Of a DNA stretch of 64,000 nucleotides, positions 9,938 to 18,000 are shown in pieces. This stretch comes from Gordonia zhaorongruii (lineage in GTDB: Bacteria > Actinomycetota > Actinomycetes > Mycobacteriales > Mycobacteriaceae). Under the pieces are notes generated by a model that was not told the origin of the DNA, did no database searches, and saw only the letters and a list, made by a program, of their open reading frames with translations. The position numbers were made by a program, and so were the translations under genes. Every line of letters begins with the position of its first letter. Position 1 is the stretch's first letter. The stretch lies in the NCBI RefSeq assembly GCF_007559005.1, contig NZ_CP041763.1:620001-684000 (forward strand), read 5' to 3'.

Positions 9938-11251
9938 CTACGCGTCGATCTCCTCGTCGGTGACACCGAAACTCGTGAACGCGGTGTTGCGCGGCAGTCG
10001 GTAGGCCTCGCGGCCGGTTACCGCGTTGAGGATGCGAGCGTTGCGGACTGCGCCGATGTCGAGGTTGGGAGCCGACACCCCGTGGGCGTGGGTCTCCGCG
10101 TTCGCCACGAAGAGCCGGTCGGTCAACTGCGGGTCGGATGCCACCGAGTGATTGGCCTCGACCACCAGACGTCCCTGCGAGTCCCGCCGGAGTCGGTCGT
10201 CGATCGGGCCGAGGAACGGTTGCTGCCGCTCCCGGTACCCGGTCGCGGCGATCACCAGGTCCGCGCTGTGCGCGATCGCCGTCTCGGTGTCCAGGTGACG
10301 GCCGCGCACCCGGATCCGGCCGGCGGGCTCGGTCTCGAGTGCGTCCACGCGGACGCCGGTGCGCAGACCGACCGGAGCCAGACCGTCGAGCAGCTGCCTG
10401 CGGTAGAGCAGGTCGTGCAGGCGCTCGAGAGTGTCGCTCGAGATCCCCTTGTGAAACTGCCAGTGCCCGGCACGGACACGGTCGCGAGTGCCCTCGGGCA
10501 GACCGTGGAAGTAGTCCATGTACGCCGGAGTCGTCATCTCCAGGGACAGCTTGGTGAAGTCCAGGGGAGCGAACCACGGCGTGCGGGTCCACCAGCGCAC
10601 CGCCGGACCTCCACGCAGGTTCGCCTCGAGCAGGTCGACGACGATCTCCGCACCTGACTGACCCGAGCCGATGACCGTCACCGCGTCCGCCGCGTGCGCG
10701 GCTTCCTGGTGATGCAGATAGGTCGAACTGTGCACGACGGCAGGCGAATCCGACTCCATCGCGGCGGGGACGGTCGGTTCGGTGCCGACTCCGATCACCA
10801 CGTGGTCGGCATGGATGGTGGTGGCGACTCCGTTCGCGGTGGCGATCACCTCGAAGCGCTCGGCGTCGTCATTCCAATACACCTCGTCGACGGTCGTGCC
10901 GAAGCGCAGGGACGTCAGCCGGCCGACGACCCACAGCAGGTAGGCCTCGTACTCGCGCCGGGTCGGAAAGAACTGCTCCCGCACGAGGAACGGGTACAGG
11001 CGATCGACGTCCGCGAGGTAGGCCAGGAACGACATCGGATGGGTCGGGTCGACGAGTGACACCAGGTCGCTCAAGAAGCTGACCTGCAGGGTCGCCTCCT
11101 CGAACAGCAAGCCGGGATGCCAGCGGAACTCGGGTACCGAGTCGACGACAAGGACGTCCAGGTCGTCGACGGTCGAGGCCATGGCCGCGAGACCCAGGTT
11201 GAACGGTCCGCAGCCGATCGCCAGGACATCGACGGATACGGGATCACTCAT
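9938..11251 (-). CDS. DesB/IucD-like diamine (cadaverine) or lysine N-monooxygenase
   Basis: 437-residue flavin-dependent N-hydroxylating monooxygenase. It has an N-terminal FAD site with the GCGPFNLGL motif, an NADPH-binding segment VTVIGSGQSGAEIV, and the late ATGYRER motif of the lysine/ornithine N-monooxygenase family. Such enzymes use FAD, NADPH and O2 to hydroxylate the terminal amine that later forms a hydroxamate. With a decarboxylase and a DesD-like synthetase in the same operon, N-hydroxylation of cadaverine, as by DesB in desferrioxamine synthesis, is more likely than hydroxylation of lysine. The start overlaps the decarboxylase gene by 8 nt. The gap to the NRPS gene (about 50 nt) is the only sizeable one within the core operon. 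Confidence 0.9.
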   Translation of the reverse strand: MSDPVSVDVLAIGCGPFNLGLAAMASTVDDLDVLVVDSVPEFRWHPGLLFEEATLQVSFLSDLVSLVDPTHPMSFLAYLADVDRLYPFLVREQFFPTRREYEAYLLWVVGRLTSLRFGTTVDEVYWNDDAERFEVIATANGVATTIHADHVVIGVGTEPTVPAAMESDSPAVVHSSTYLHHQEAAHAADAVTVIGSGQSGAEIVVDLLEANLRGGPAVRWWTRTPWFAPLDFTKLSLEMTTPAYMDYFHGLPEGTRDRVRAGHWQFHKGISSDTLERLHDLLYRRQLLDGLAPVGLRTGVRVDALETEPAGRIRVRGRHLDTETAIAHSADLVIAATGYRERQQPFLGPIDDRLRRDSQGRLVVEANHSVASDPQLTDRLFVANAETHAHGVSAPNLDIGAVRNARILNAVTGREAYRLPRNTAFTSFGVTDEEIDA

Positions 11252-12848
11252 GGATGTCGACCTTGTCTGTCACGCCGTACTCGGCCTGCTCGGACTCCAC
11301 TTCCAGGGCGAGGCGCAGAAGCTCGTCGAACAGTTCGTCGATGTCGGACCCGTTGGCTGCCGGATTCAGCAGTGTCAGCTTGAGGCACGTCGACGCGTCG
11401 TCGTCGCCGCCGATGCGCACCCGCGTGCGTCCGATCAATGCCGTGCCCGAACTGATCAGACGACGGCGCAGCTCGGAGTTGACCCCGTCGAGGGCCTGGC
11501 AGCGGTACCGGAACACCACGGTCGTCAGGGTCACCGGGGCGACCAGTTCGAGCTGTGGCTCGGCGACGATCCGCCGCTCCGCGTGCCGAGCGAGTTCGTG
11601 ACAGGTGTCGAGGATGTCGCCCAGACCGGAGCGCCCGTACGCGAGGAACGTGGTGAGGACCTTGAGAACGTCCGGACGTCGCGTGGTCTGCAGGGTGTGG
11701 CCGAGCAGCCCACCGAAGCCGGCTTCCTCGTCGTCCTCCGGGTTGAGGTAGGCGACGTTGCGATCGAGGGAGGAGAACAGATTCTCGTCGCGGAGCAGCA
11801 GGACGCTGGCCGCCGCCGGCTGCCAGCCGACCTTGTGCAGGTCGAGAGTGATCGAGTCGGCGCGCTCGAGGCCGTCGACGAGACCGCGCAGGGTGTCCGA
11901 GAACAGCGATCCGAAGCCGTACGCCGCGTCGGCGTGCAGCCAGACCTGGTGGCGCTCGGCGATATCGGCGATCGCATGGAGTGGATCGATGGTGCCGAAG
12001 TCGGTGGTGCCCGCAGTGGCGACGATGGCGAGAGGCGTACCCGCAGTGGTGGCGAGGGCGCATTCCAGAGCGGCGGGGACCATCCGGTGATGCTCGTCCA
12101 CCTCGATGGGCACGACGGCGCCCTCGCCGAGGCCGAGGGTGGCGCACGCCCGGTTGATCGAGAAGTGCGCCACGCGTGAGCAGAACACCACCGGACGGTC
12201 CAGGTCGGCCACACCGTGATGCCGGGTGTCGATGCCTCGCTTCGCGGCGGCGTGATCCCGGGCGATCAGCAGGGCCAGCAGGTTGGAGAACGATCCGCCG
12301 GGACCGAAGACGCCTCCCGCGCAGGGGGGAAGTCCGGCCAGTCTGGCGAGTGCCGCGATGGTCCATTTCTCGATCGCGAGCGTCGCCGGACCGGAATCGT
12401 AGGTGTCGAGCGATGCGTTGGTGGCGCTCGCCATGGCGTCCGCGATGACCGACACGGTCAGCGGCGGCGGCTGCAGGTGAGCCGCAGTCAGTCGGTGCGT
12501 GAGATCGAGCCCGTAGGCGGCGATCAGGGCGCCCACTCGGTGCAGGGCCTGGTCCTCTCCGATCCCGTTCTCGGGCAGTTGTTCCGGACCCAGCGAACCG
12601 GTGACCTCCGCGAGCATCTCGCGGGGTGCGCCGTACGGGAGCGGTGAACCGTGGTGACTGCCTTCGACGGCGGCGGCCACCCGTGCCAGGCCTGATCCGA
12701 TGTCGGACCAGCCGCGTCCAGGTGTCGCGAAGCGCGGCTCCGTGCGCGTGTGAGTCAGGTGGTCGTGAGACACGTTGAGCTCCCGTCTGGGATTCGAGGA
12801 AGGTGCGGGTTCGTGTGCGGTAGGCGCAGGCGTGACGCGCGCGGTCAT
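11244..12848 (-). CDS. DesA-like PLP-dependent (lysine) decarboxylase
   Basis: 534-residue group II pyridoxal-phosphate decarboxylase. The PLP lysine is recognised in LDLHKVGWQPAA, and the preceding segment has WLHADAAYG with the cofactor-binding Asp. In desferrioxamine clusters DesA of this family makes cadaverine from lysine; relatives act on 2,4-diaminobutyrate, glutamate or aromatic amino acids. The neighbours (N-monooxygenase, acyltransferase, IucA/IucC synthetase) favour lysine to cadaverine. The ATG at 12848 overlaps the synthetase stop (ATGA), supporting this start. A GTG about 27 codons downstream (VSHDHLTH) is an alternative, because the first 27 residues are Pro/Ala-rich and not family-like. 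Confidence 0.88.
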   Translation of the reverse strand: MTARVTPAPTAHEPAPSSNPRRELNVSHDHLTHTRTEPRFATPGRGWSDIGSGLARVAAAVEGSHHGSPLPYGAPREMLAEVTGSLGPEQLPENGIGEDQALHRVGALIAAYGLDLTHRLTAAHLQPPPLTVSVIADAMASATNASLDTYDSGPATLAIEKWTIAALARLAGLPPCAGGVFGPGGSFSNLLALLIARDHAAAKRGIDTRHHGVADLDRPVVFCSRVAHFSINRACATLGLGEGAVVPIEVDEHHRMVPAALECALATTAGTPLAIVATAGTTDFGTIDPLHAIADIAERHQVWLHADAAYGFGSLFSDTLRGLVDGLERADSITLDLHKVGWQPAAASVLLLRDENLFSSLDRNVAYLNPEDDEEAGFGGLLGHTLQTTRRPDVLKVLTTFLAYGRSGLGDILDTCHELARHAERRIVAEPQLELVAPVTLTTVVFRYRCQALDGVNSELRRRLISSGTALIGRTRVRIGGDDDASTCLKLTLLNPAANGSDIDELFDELLRLALEVESEQAEYGVTDKVDIHE

Positions 12849-14668
12849 GAGGGGGGCGCTCCGGCGTCGGCGATCGGATCAGCGATCGGATTGGCGAGCC
12901 GGTGCTCGGCATCGAGGATGGTGAAGTACGAGTCGCCTGCGTTGACCATCCGCCGGTTGTTGCCGAGCTGCAGACCGTTCATGTGCACGGCCGGAAAGTC
13001 CGGTGCGAACAGGTCCCAGCGCGTGAAGCGAGACTCCAGATCTGGGTGGTCGGCGACGAATTCGTGCAGGCTGTCGGCGACGATCTGCCAGAAATCGGAG
13101 TCGACGATCAGGCGGCCGGTGTGCAGGATCGCGGCGAGGGGACGGAGGAAGTCGTCGAACACGTCCGAGAGGACGCCCAGATTCCGGATGGCGTCGGGCT
13201 CCTCGGTGAGCGCGCGCCTGCACGATTCCGGAAGGTCGGCGGGATCGCTGAAGATGCAGACCTCTTCGCCGATGTCCTTGAGGATGGCCCGTGCGGGTAC
13301 CCCGGAGTCCAGTACGAGGATCAGGTTCTCGCCATGCGGGGAGAACTTCAGTTCGTACCGGTAGAGGAGGTATGCGATCGGGTGGACGTACGACCGCAGG
13401 TAGCGGCGAACCCATTCGTCGGCGGTCAGTCCGGAGCGTTCGATGAACGATCCGATCAGCGGGTCGCCGTGGTGATCGACGTGCAGGAGCGACGCCATGG
13501 TGACGAGTTGCTCGTGCTCGGTGATACGGGGCTCCGGGCTCTGACGCCACAACGCGGACAACAGCTTCCGGTACTCCGATCCGGGCTCGGTGATCGAGTT
13601 GAAGCCGGGGTGCCGATAACCGATCGCGGCGACCTCGAACAGCATCTCGAAGCCGAGCGAACGCAGGTACTCGTCACCTGTCACCTGCTCGCGGACCCAG
13701 TCGTTGATCGCCGGCGTGGTGCGCATGTAGTCGGCGGACATTCCGCGCGTGAAGCCCATGTTGACGATAGACAGCGCGGTCTTCACGTAATGCCGTGCCG
13801 GTCTGGAGACGTTGAACAGGGTCCGGACGGACTGCTGCGGCTGATAGAGATCGGGGGCCTCGCCGAGTAGCACCAACCGCGCCTCGGCGATGTCGGGAGC
13901 GTAGACCCGGGACACCTTCTCGGCCCACTGCCAGGGGTGGACGGGGAGATAGCAGTAGTCCGCCGGGTCGAGTTCCTGATCGGTGAGCACACCGGCGAAT
14001 CTCTCGAGGGTGTCCGACCCCAGTTCATCGCGCAGCAATTCGTCGTAGGAGACGTCGCTCATCGCAGCGAAGTCGCAGTCCTCGCGCCGCGCTGCGAGCC
14101 AGATCAGACGAAGCCGGCTTCCCGACTCGGGCGCGTACGCCGCGATGTCGTCCGAGCTGAAGCCGAGGCGGCCGGCATTGGCGACGATGCAGGGATGCCC
14201 CTCGGTCATCGTCGCTTCGACGGTCTGGAAGTCTGCCGCTGCGAGATCGGCGACCACGATGCGCCGAGCGTCGGGGCGGTCGGCGCTGATGGAGAGGGTG
14301 TTGACGAACTCCTCGATGTACTCGGGCAGGGTATCGGCGGAGATTCCGAGGGTGCGGTGCAGGTCGATGATGAGATCGACGGATCGGACCGGTATCTCCT
14401 CGCCGTCTCGCATGCGACGCATCGATGACTCGTCGACGGCCCAGTTCTCCAGCGAGAGAAGCTCGGCGGCGAAGGTGTACTCAGTCCGTCGGTCGTCGGA
14501 GCGGACCAGGTACTCACCGGAAGCCGTCTCGATCGGCCGGATGACCCGTTCGTGGCAGAACTCGGCGAGGATCTTCTTCGCGATTCGGCGGTCGTACACG
14601 TCGCGGAACGAAGGTCGGTGAACTCCGCTGCGGTCGTCCACCGACGTCATCTCAGTGCCGGTCGTCAT
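12845..14668 (-). CDS. DesD-like IucA/IucC family NRPS-independent siderophore synthetase
   Basis: 607-residue NIS synthetase. Hallmark motifs are present in order: [15 protein letters not shown] (ATP/substrate region), [22 protein letters not shown] and the C-terminal-domain motif SPHGEN. The family adenylates a carboxylate and couples it to an amine or hydroxyl. DesD, about 590 residues, joins N-hydroxy-N-succinyl-cadaverine units. Length and neighbours (DesA-, DesB- and DesC-like genes) favour this type over citrate-activating IucA. Two candidate ATGs exist; 14668 gives a 17-nt overlap with the acyltransferase gene, and the second Met (residue 7) would remove most of it. Expected to act in the cytoplasm on succinylated N-hydroxycadaverine. 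Confidence 0.92.
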   Translation of the reverse strand: MTTGTEMTSVDDRSGVHRPSFRDVYDRRIAKKILAEFCHERVIRPIETASGEYLVRSDDRRTEYTFAAELLSLENWAVDESSMRRMRDGEEIPVRSVDLIIDLHRTLGISADTLPEYIEEFVNTLSISADRPDARRIVVADLAAADFQTVEATMTEGHPCIVANAGRLGFSSDDIAAYAPESGSRLRLIWLAARREDCDFAAMSDVSYDELLRDELGSDTLERFAGVLTDQELDPADYCYLPVHPWQWAEKVSRVYAPDIAEARLVLLGEAPDLYQPQQSVRTLFNVSRPARHYVKTALSIVNMGFTRGMSADYMRTTPAINDWVREQVTGDEYLRSLGFEMLFEVAAIGYRHPGFNSITEPGSEYRKLLSALWRQSPEPRITEHEQLVTMASLLHVDHHGDPLIGSFIERSGLTADEWVRRYLRSYVHPIAYLLYRYELKFSPHGENLILVLDSGVPARAILKDIGEEVCIFSDPADLPESCRRALTEEPDAIRNLGVLSDVFDDFLRPLAAILHTGRLIVDSDFWQIVADSLHEFVADHPDLESRFTRWDLFAPDFPAVHMNGLQLGNNRRMVNAGDSYFTILDAEHRLANPIADPIADAGAPPS

Positions 14669-15260
14669 GGACTGCCGGCTTCCGGCCGGTGTCGGTGGCC
14701 CGGACGAAGTCTTCGCGGGTGCAGTAGCTCAGCCGAGCTGTCTTGCCTGCGACGGGGTAGTCGCCGGCGACCCGGAAGCCGACTGCCGAGTTGAGACGCT
14801 GGACCGCTTCATTGCGGACGTCCGGTTCGACGACCACACGTGATGCGCCGAACTCGAAGAACGCCGTGCGCATGATGTAGAGCATCACGTCCCCGGTGAA
14901 GCCCGTGACCTCGTGATCCGAGTGTGCGACGAGCAGGTGCATCCCGACGTCGCCGTCCGCGTGCTGGTATCCGGTGCCGGGTTCGGCCAGCTCGCTGGTG
15001 AGCGGCTCGTACAACTCGAACATGAACTCGGGGCGCTCGTCCTGGTAGCCGATCCGGAGTCCGTGGCCGGATTCGCCTGCGTCCCGGATGTTCTCGGCGA
15101 GAAAGTCGTGCACTTGTCCGAGGTCGCTATCGAGCATGTCCCAGTATCTGGACTTGGGATGAGTCAGCCAGCTGTGCACGGTGGCGGCGTCGCGGTCGGC
15201 GTCGACCTGCGCGGACTGCAGGCGCAGACCCGACGGGGGAGTTGGACTCATCGTTCCCAT
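14652..15260 (-). CDS. MbtK/IucB/DesC-type hydroxylamine acyltransferase
   Basis: About 200-residue GNAT-fold acyltransferase of the siderophore group (Acetyltransf_8: MbtK, IucB, DesC). Recognisable segments are [12 protein letters not shown], the core [12 protein letters not shown], and the C-terminal [20 protein letters not shown]. It should acylate the N-hydroxyl amine, with succinyl-CoA if DesC-like or with a long-chain acyl-ACP if MbtK-like. It is the first gene of the eight-gene operon. Three in-frame ATGs exist (15275, 15260, 15251). The outermost lies on the edge of the IdeR-like box, which should overlap the promoter, so I prefer 15260, with 15251 equally possible. It is the only acyltransferase of this type in the window, so it may have to use two donors. 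Confidence 0.85.
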   Translation of the reverse strand: MGTMSPTPPSGLRLQSAQVDADRDAATVHSWLTHPKSRYWDMLDSDLGQVHDFLAENIRDAGESGHGLRIGYQDERPEFMFELYEPLTSELAEPGTGYQHADGDVGMHLLVAHSDHEVTGFTGDVMLYIMRTAFFEFGASRVVVEPDVRNEAVQRLNSAVGFRVAGDYPVAGKTARLSYCTREDFVRATDTGRKPAVHDDRH

Positions 15261-15274
15261 TTCGCTCGATTGCA

Positions 15275-15293
15275 TTAGGTTAGGCTAACAGAA
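15275..15293 (-). promoter_or_regulatory. IdeR/DmdR-type iron box before the biosynthetic operon
   Basis: TTAGGTTAGGCTAACAGAA matches 17 of 19 positions of the IdeR consensus TTAGGTTAGGCTAACCTAA. It lies just upstream of the acyltransferase gene that heads the minus-strand operon. Fe2+-loaded IdeR binding here would repress siderophore synthesis under iron-replete conditions. The match is read from sequence; binding is inferred. Confidence 0.88.
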
Positions 15294-15342
15294 GTTAGAC
15301 CCTATACCGTCGACGCTCACGGGGACAAAGAGGCCGGTGAGG

Positions 15343-16044
15343 TCACCGCCAGTAGGCCTGCGCCTTGATGGATGTCTTCGGCAGTGAGTGTCGGCCACGG
15401 AACGTCTTGGTGATCGACCGCGTGGTGTTCGCATCGCAGGCGATCCACGCGAAAGCGTCGGTGTCGCAGGTGATCTGCTCGGCGGATTCCTGGAGCTCCC
15501 GCCCGTCGTCGATGCGTTCGACCCACGTGACCGTGGTCGCCTCGGTGGCGCGGACCGGCAGGGTCTTGTCCGATTCGTACTGCCACTCGAGCCACACCCG
15601 GGCGGGTGTGCCGTCGATCGCGTCCAGCAGCGAGTTGACTGCGGGCAGTGCGGCCGGGTCTCCGAAGATGAGGTACTCGCTCGGTGTGGGCTCGGGGAGG
15701 CTGAACTTCGATCCCATGACGGTGGCTGCGATCTCGTCACCGGGTCCCGCGGTGAGTGCCCACCGAGCGGCGGGGCCGTCGTGGATGGCGAACTCGATGT
15801 CGAAGGTGTCGTTGTCGGAGTCGGGGTCGCACAAGGTGTAGCCGCGCTGCTGGACCGAATCGCCGTCGGGTGCCCACAGGCGTACCCACTGAGTCGGGTG
15901 GATCGGGTGGTCCGTGAGGAGTCCGCCACCGCTGAATCCCAGTCGGACGTATTTATCCGTGACCTGCTCGGTGGACGTGACGGTCAGAACGTAGTCGCTG
16001 CCGCCCATTGCCTTGAGTATCAGTCCGCTGATTCCTTTTCCCAT
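15343..16044 (-). CDS. Siderophore-interacting flavoprotein (SIP, ViuB/YqjH-like)
   Basis: 233-residue member of the SIP family of FAD-dependent ferric-siderophore reductases. The FAD-binding segment QRGYTLCDPD corresponds to the family RxYT motif, followed by a siderophore-type NAD(P)H-binding half with YLIFGDPAALPAVNSLLD and the C-terminal WIACDANTTRSITKTFRG. These cytoplasmic enzymes release iron by reducing the imported ferric siderophore to the ferrous form. The gene precedes the biosynthetic operon on the same strand with a 67-98 nt gap and has its own IdeR-like box 33 nt upstream, so it is probably a separate iron-repressed unit divergent from the acyl-AMP ligase gene. Confidence 0.9.
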   Translation of the reverse strand: MGKGISGLILKAMGGSDYVLTVTSTEQVTDKYVRLGFSGGGLLTDHPIHPTQWVRLWAPDGDSVQQRGYTLCDPDSDNDTFDIEFAIHDGPAARWALTAGPGDEIAATVMGSKFSLPEPTPSEYLIFGDPAALPAVNSLLDAIDGTPARVWLEWQYESDKTLPVRATEATTVTWVERIDDGRELQESAEQITCDTDAFAWIACDANTTRSITKTFRGRHSLPKTSIKAQAYWR

Positions 16045-16076
16045 GCGGCGACAGTAGCGGAACTCGCGGAAAAAAC

Positions 16077-16095
16077 TTAGTCTAGGCTGCCCTAA
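16077..16095 (-). promoter_or_regulatory. IdeR-type iron box before the SIP gene
   Basis: TTAGTCTAGGCTGCCCTAA matches 15 of 19 consensus positions and lies about 33 nt upstream of the SIP start codon in the divergent 200-bp intergenic region. Confidence 0.75.
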
Positions 16096-16128
16096 ACTAA
16101 TCTGATGGTCCGGATGTGGGGCTCCATA

Positions 16129-16147
16129 GTAGTTTAGGTTAACCTCA
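16129..16147 (+). promoter_or_regulatory. IdeR-type iron box before the fatty-acyl-AMP ligase gene
   Basis: GTAGTTTAGGTTAACCTCA matches 15 of 19 positions of the IdeR consensus, about 100 nt upstream of the ligase ATG. Together with the box at 16077 it makes a two-site divergent regulatory region, one site per promoter. Confidence 0.72.
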
Positions 16148-16245
16148 CCTTCATTGCCAGGTGTTCATCGGGCATTCAGGGCGGATCAGATCTGGCTGCG
16201 AGCGGAACGGCGACGCCACCTCCGCCGAGAGAGTAGGGACTCGAG

Positions 16246-17892
16246 ATGCAACAGAACGGTGTGCTCGCCGCAACCGGTACCGCGAGCGGGCTCGCGGATT
16301 CGATCAGCGAGGTCATGCTCGAAAGCGGTGAGACGCTATCGGTTCTGGACGCGGAGACCGGAGAGTGGGACGTCAGGTCCTGGCGCGCGGTCCACGAGCG
16401 CGCCGTTGAGATCGCGACGCAGCTCCGGGACGACCACCGGGGTGAGCCGCGCGCCGTCGGGCTGATCGGCGATCCCACGGTGGACCTGATCGCGTCGGTC
16501 CAGGGTGCCTGGTTGGCGGGTGCCGCCGTCTCGATACTTCCCGGTCCGGTCCGGGGTGCGTCAGAGGCGCGGTGGGCCGAGAACACTCATGCGCGCTTCG
16601 CGGGCATCGGTGTCCGGACCGTCCTGGGTGGCGGCCGGGAGCTCGACCTGCTGTCCACCATCGACGGGGTGCTGCGCGTCGAGCCGTTGTCGCACTACGG
16701 GGTCGGCGCCGACACCTCGGGCTTCGTGCCGATCCAGGCGGCCCCCGACGCCCCGGCGATCCTGCAGGGTACGGCGGGGTCCACCGGCGATCCGAAGACC
16801 GCGGTGCTGTCCTCGACTGCGGTGCGCACGAACACGACTGCGGTGATCGATCGGCTCCAACTGGACATGGCGCGCGATATCGGCGTGAGCTGGCTGCCGC
16901 TGTACCACGACATGGGCCTGACCTTCCTGCTTGCCGGGATGTGCTCGGGGATCCGTCTCTGCATCGCGCCCAACTCGGCGTTCGGGGCGTCGCCGTTCAC
17001 CTGGCTCGGGTGGCTCTCGGACTTCCAGGCGACCATCACGGCCGCTCCCAACTTCGCGTACGACATTCTGGGCCGCTACGGCCGGCTCATCAAGGATGTG
17101 GACCTCACGAACGTGCGTGTGTCGATCAGCGGTGGCGAACCGATCGATCCCGACGCCTTCGACAAGTTCCTGGCAGTGACGGCTCGTTTCGGCTTCGATC
17201 CTGCTGCGGCTGCGCCTGCCTACGGCATGGCCGAGTCGACGTGCGCGGTCACCATGCCCGCAGTGGGCGAGGGAGCGCAGTACGACGAGGTCGTGGTGAC
17301 CCCGACCGAAGCCGGTGCCGCGCCCCTCCGGCGACGCTATGCGCTGCTCGGGAAACCGTTGGACGGCATGGAGGTTCGTGTCGTCGAGCCGTCCGTCGAC
17401 GTTCCGGTCGTCGAGAACCGGGACGTCGGCCAGATCGAGATCCGCGGCACCTCGATGATGACGGGCTATCTCGGGCACGACGATCACGCCGCAGACGACT
17501 GGTTCCCGACGGGGGATCTCGGATACCTCGTCGATGGACGTCTGGTCATCTGCGGCCGCGCGAAGGAGATCGTCATCGTCGCCGGCCGCAATCTGTTCCC
17601 GGTCGAGGTGGAACGCGCGGCTGCTCGCGTCGCAGGCGTCAAACGCGGCGGGGTGGTCGCGGTGGCCCGGGGTGAGGGATCGGCGCGTCCAGGACTCGTC
17701 GTCGTGGTCGAGTACCGCGGTGCCGATCAGGAGGGGGCTCGTGCGGCGGTGACGTCGGAGGTCGCCTCCGAATGCGGGATCGTTCCTGCTGGCGTGGTGT
17801 TCGTCGGACCAGGTTCCGTGCCCCGGACCACCTCGGGCAAGTTGCGACGTCTGGAGACGCGAAGGCTCGTCGAGTCGGGTGAGTGGAGCTGA
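16246..17892 (+). CDS. mbtM: MbtM-like long-chain fatty-acyl-AMP ligase
   Basis: 548-residue ANL-superfamily ligase closely resembling M. tuberculosis MbtM (FadD33), as I remember that sequence. Shared segments include GAWLAGAAVSILPGPVRGA, VSWLPLYHDMGL and the C-terminal PGSVPRTTSGKLRRL. MbtM adenylates a long-chain fatty acid and loads it on the carrier MbtL, for acylation of the hydroxylamine of mycobactin. The ATP loop reads QGTAGSTGDPKTA and the catalytic Lys is in SGKLRR. This argues that the siderophore is lipidated and that this is not the salicylate-activating enzyme (MbtA). No MbtL-like carrier or MbtN dehydrogenase gene is nearby. It has its own IdeR-like box upstream. Confidence 0.9.
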   Translation: MQQNGVLAATGTASGLADSISEVMLESGETLSVLDAETGEWDVRSWRAVHERAVEIATQLRDDHRGEPRAVGLIGDPTVDLIASVQGAWLAGAAVSILPGPVRGASEARWAENTHARFAGIGVRTVLGGGRELDLLSTIDGVLRVEPLSHYGVGADTSGFVPIQAAPDAPAILQGTAGSTGDPKTAVLSSTAVRTNTTAVIDRLQLDMARDIGVSWLPLYHDMGLTFLLAGMCSGIRLCIAPNSAFGASPFTWLGWLSDFQATITAAPNFAYDILGRYGRLIKDVDLTNVRVSISGGEPIDPDAFDKFLAVTARFGFDPAAAAPAYGMAESTCAVTMPAVGEGAQYDEVVVTPTEAGAAPLRRRYALLGKPLDGMEVRVVEPSVDVPVVENRDVGQIEIRGTSMMTGYLGHDDHAADDWFPTGDLGYLVDGRLVICGRAKEIVIVAGRNLFPVEVERAAARVAGVKRGGVVAVARGEGSARPGLVVVVEYRGADQEGARAAVTSEVASECGIVPAGVVFVGPGSVPRTTSGKLRRLETRRLVESGEWS

Positions 17893-17928
17893 CCGTGCTG
17901 CCGAAGTCGGCGAATGCCCGATTTTAGA

Positions 17929-17947
17929 TCAGGTAAGGCTGGCCTAT
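17929..17947 (+). promoter_or_regulatory. IdeR-type iron box before the transport genes
   Basis: TCAGGTAAGGCTGGCCTAT matches about 14 of 19 IdeR consensus positions, 54 nt upstream of the start of the membrane-anchored protein that leads the uptake genes. It is the weakest of the four boxes, but well placed. Confidence 0.65.
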
Positions 17948-18000
17948 ATTGTCTAGCAAGTGCCGGGCCGCGAGGGTCCGTGAATGAAGGAGCGCGTGCC

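Noticed and set aside
16246..17892. Reading the acyl-AMP ligase as the salicylate-activating MbtA
   Set aside because: Blocks such as GAWLAGAAVSILPGPVRGA and SGKLRRL match the fatty-acyl ligase MbtM, not aryl-acid ligases.
17914..18000. Earlier start for the membrane-anchored protein
   Set aside because: It would begin upstream of and run through the iron box, and lacks a ribosome site; ATG 18001 has AAGGAG.
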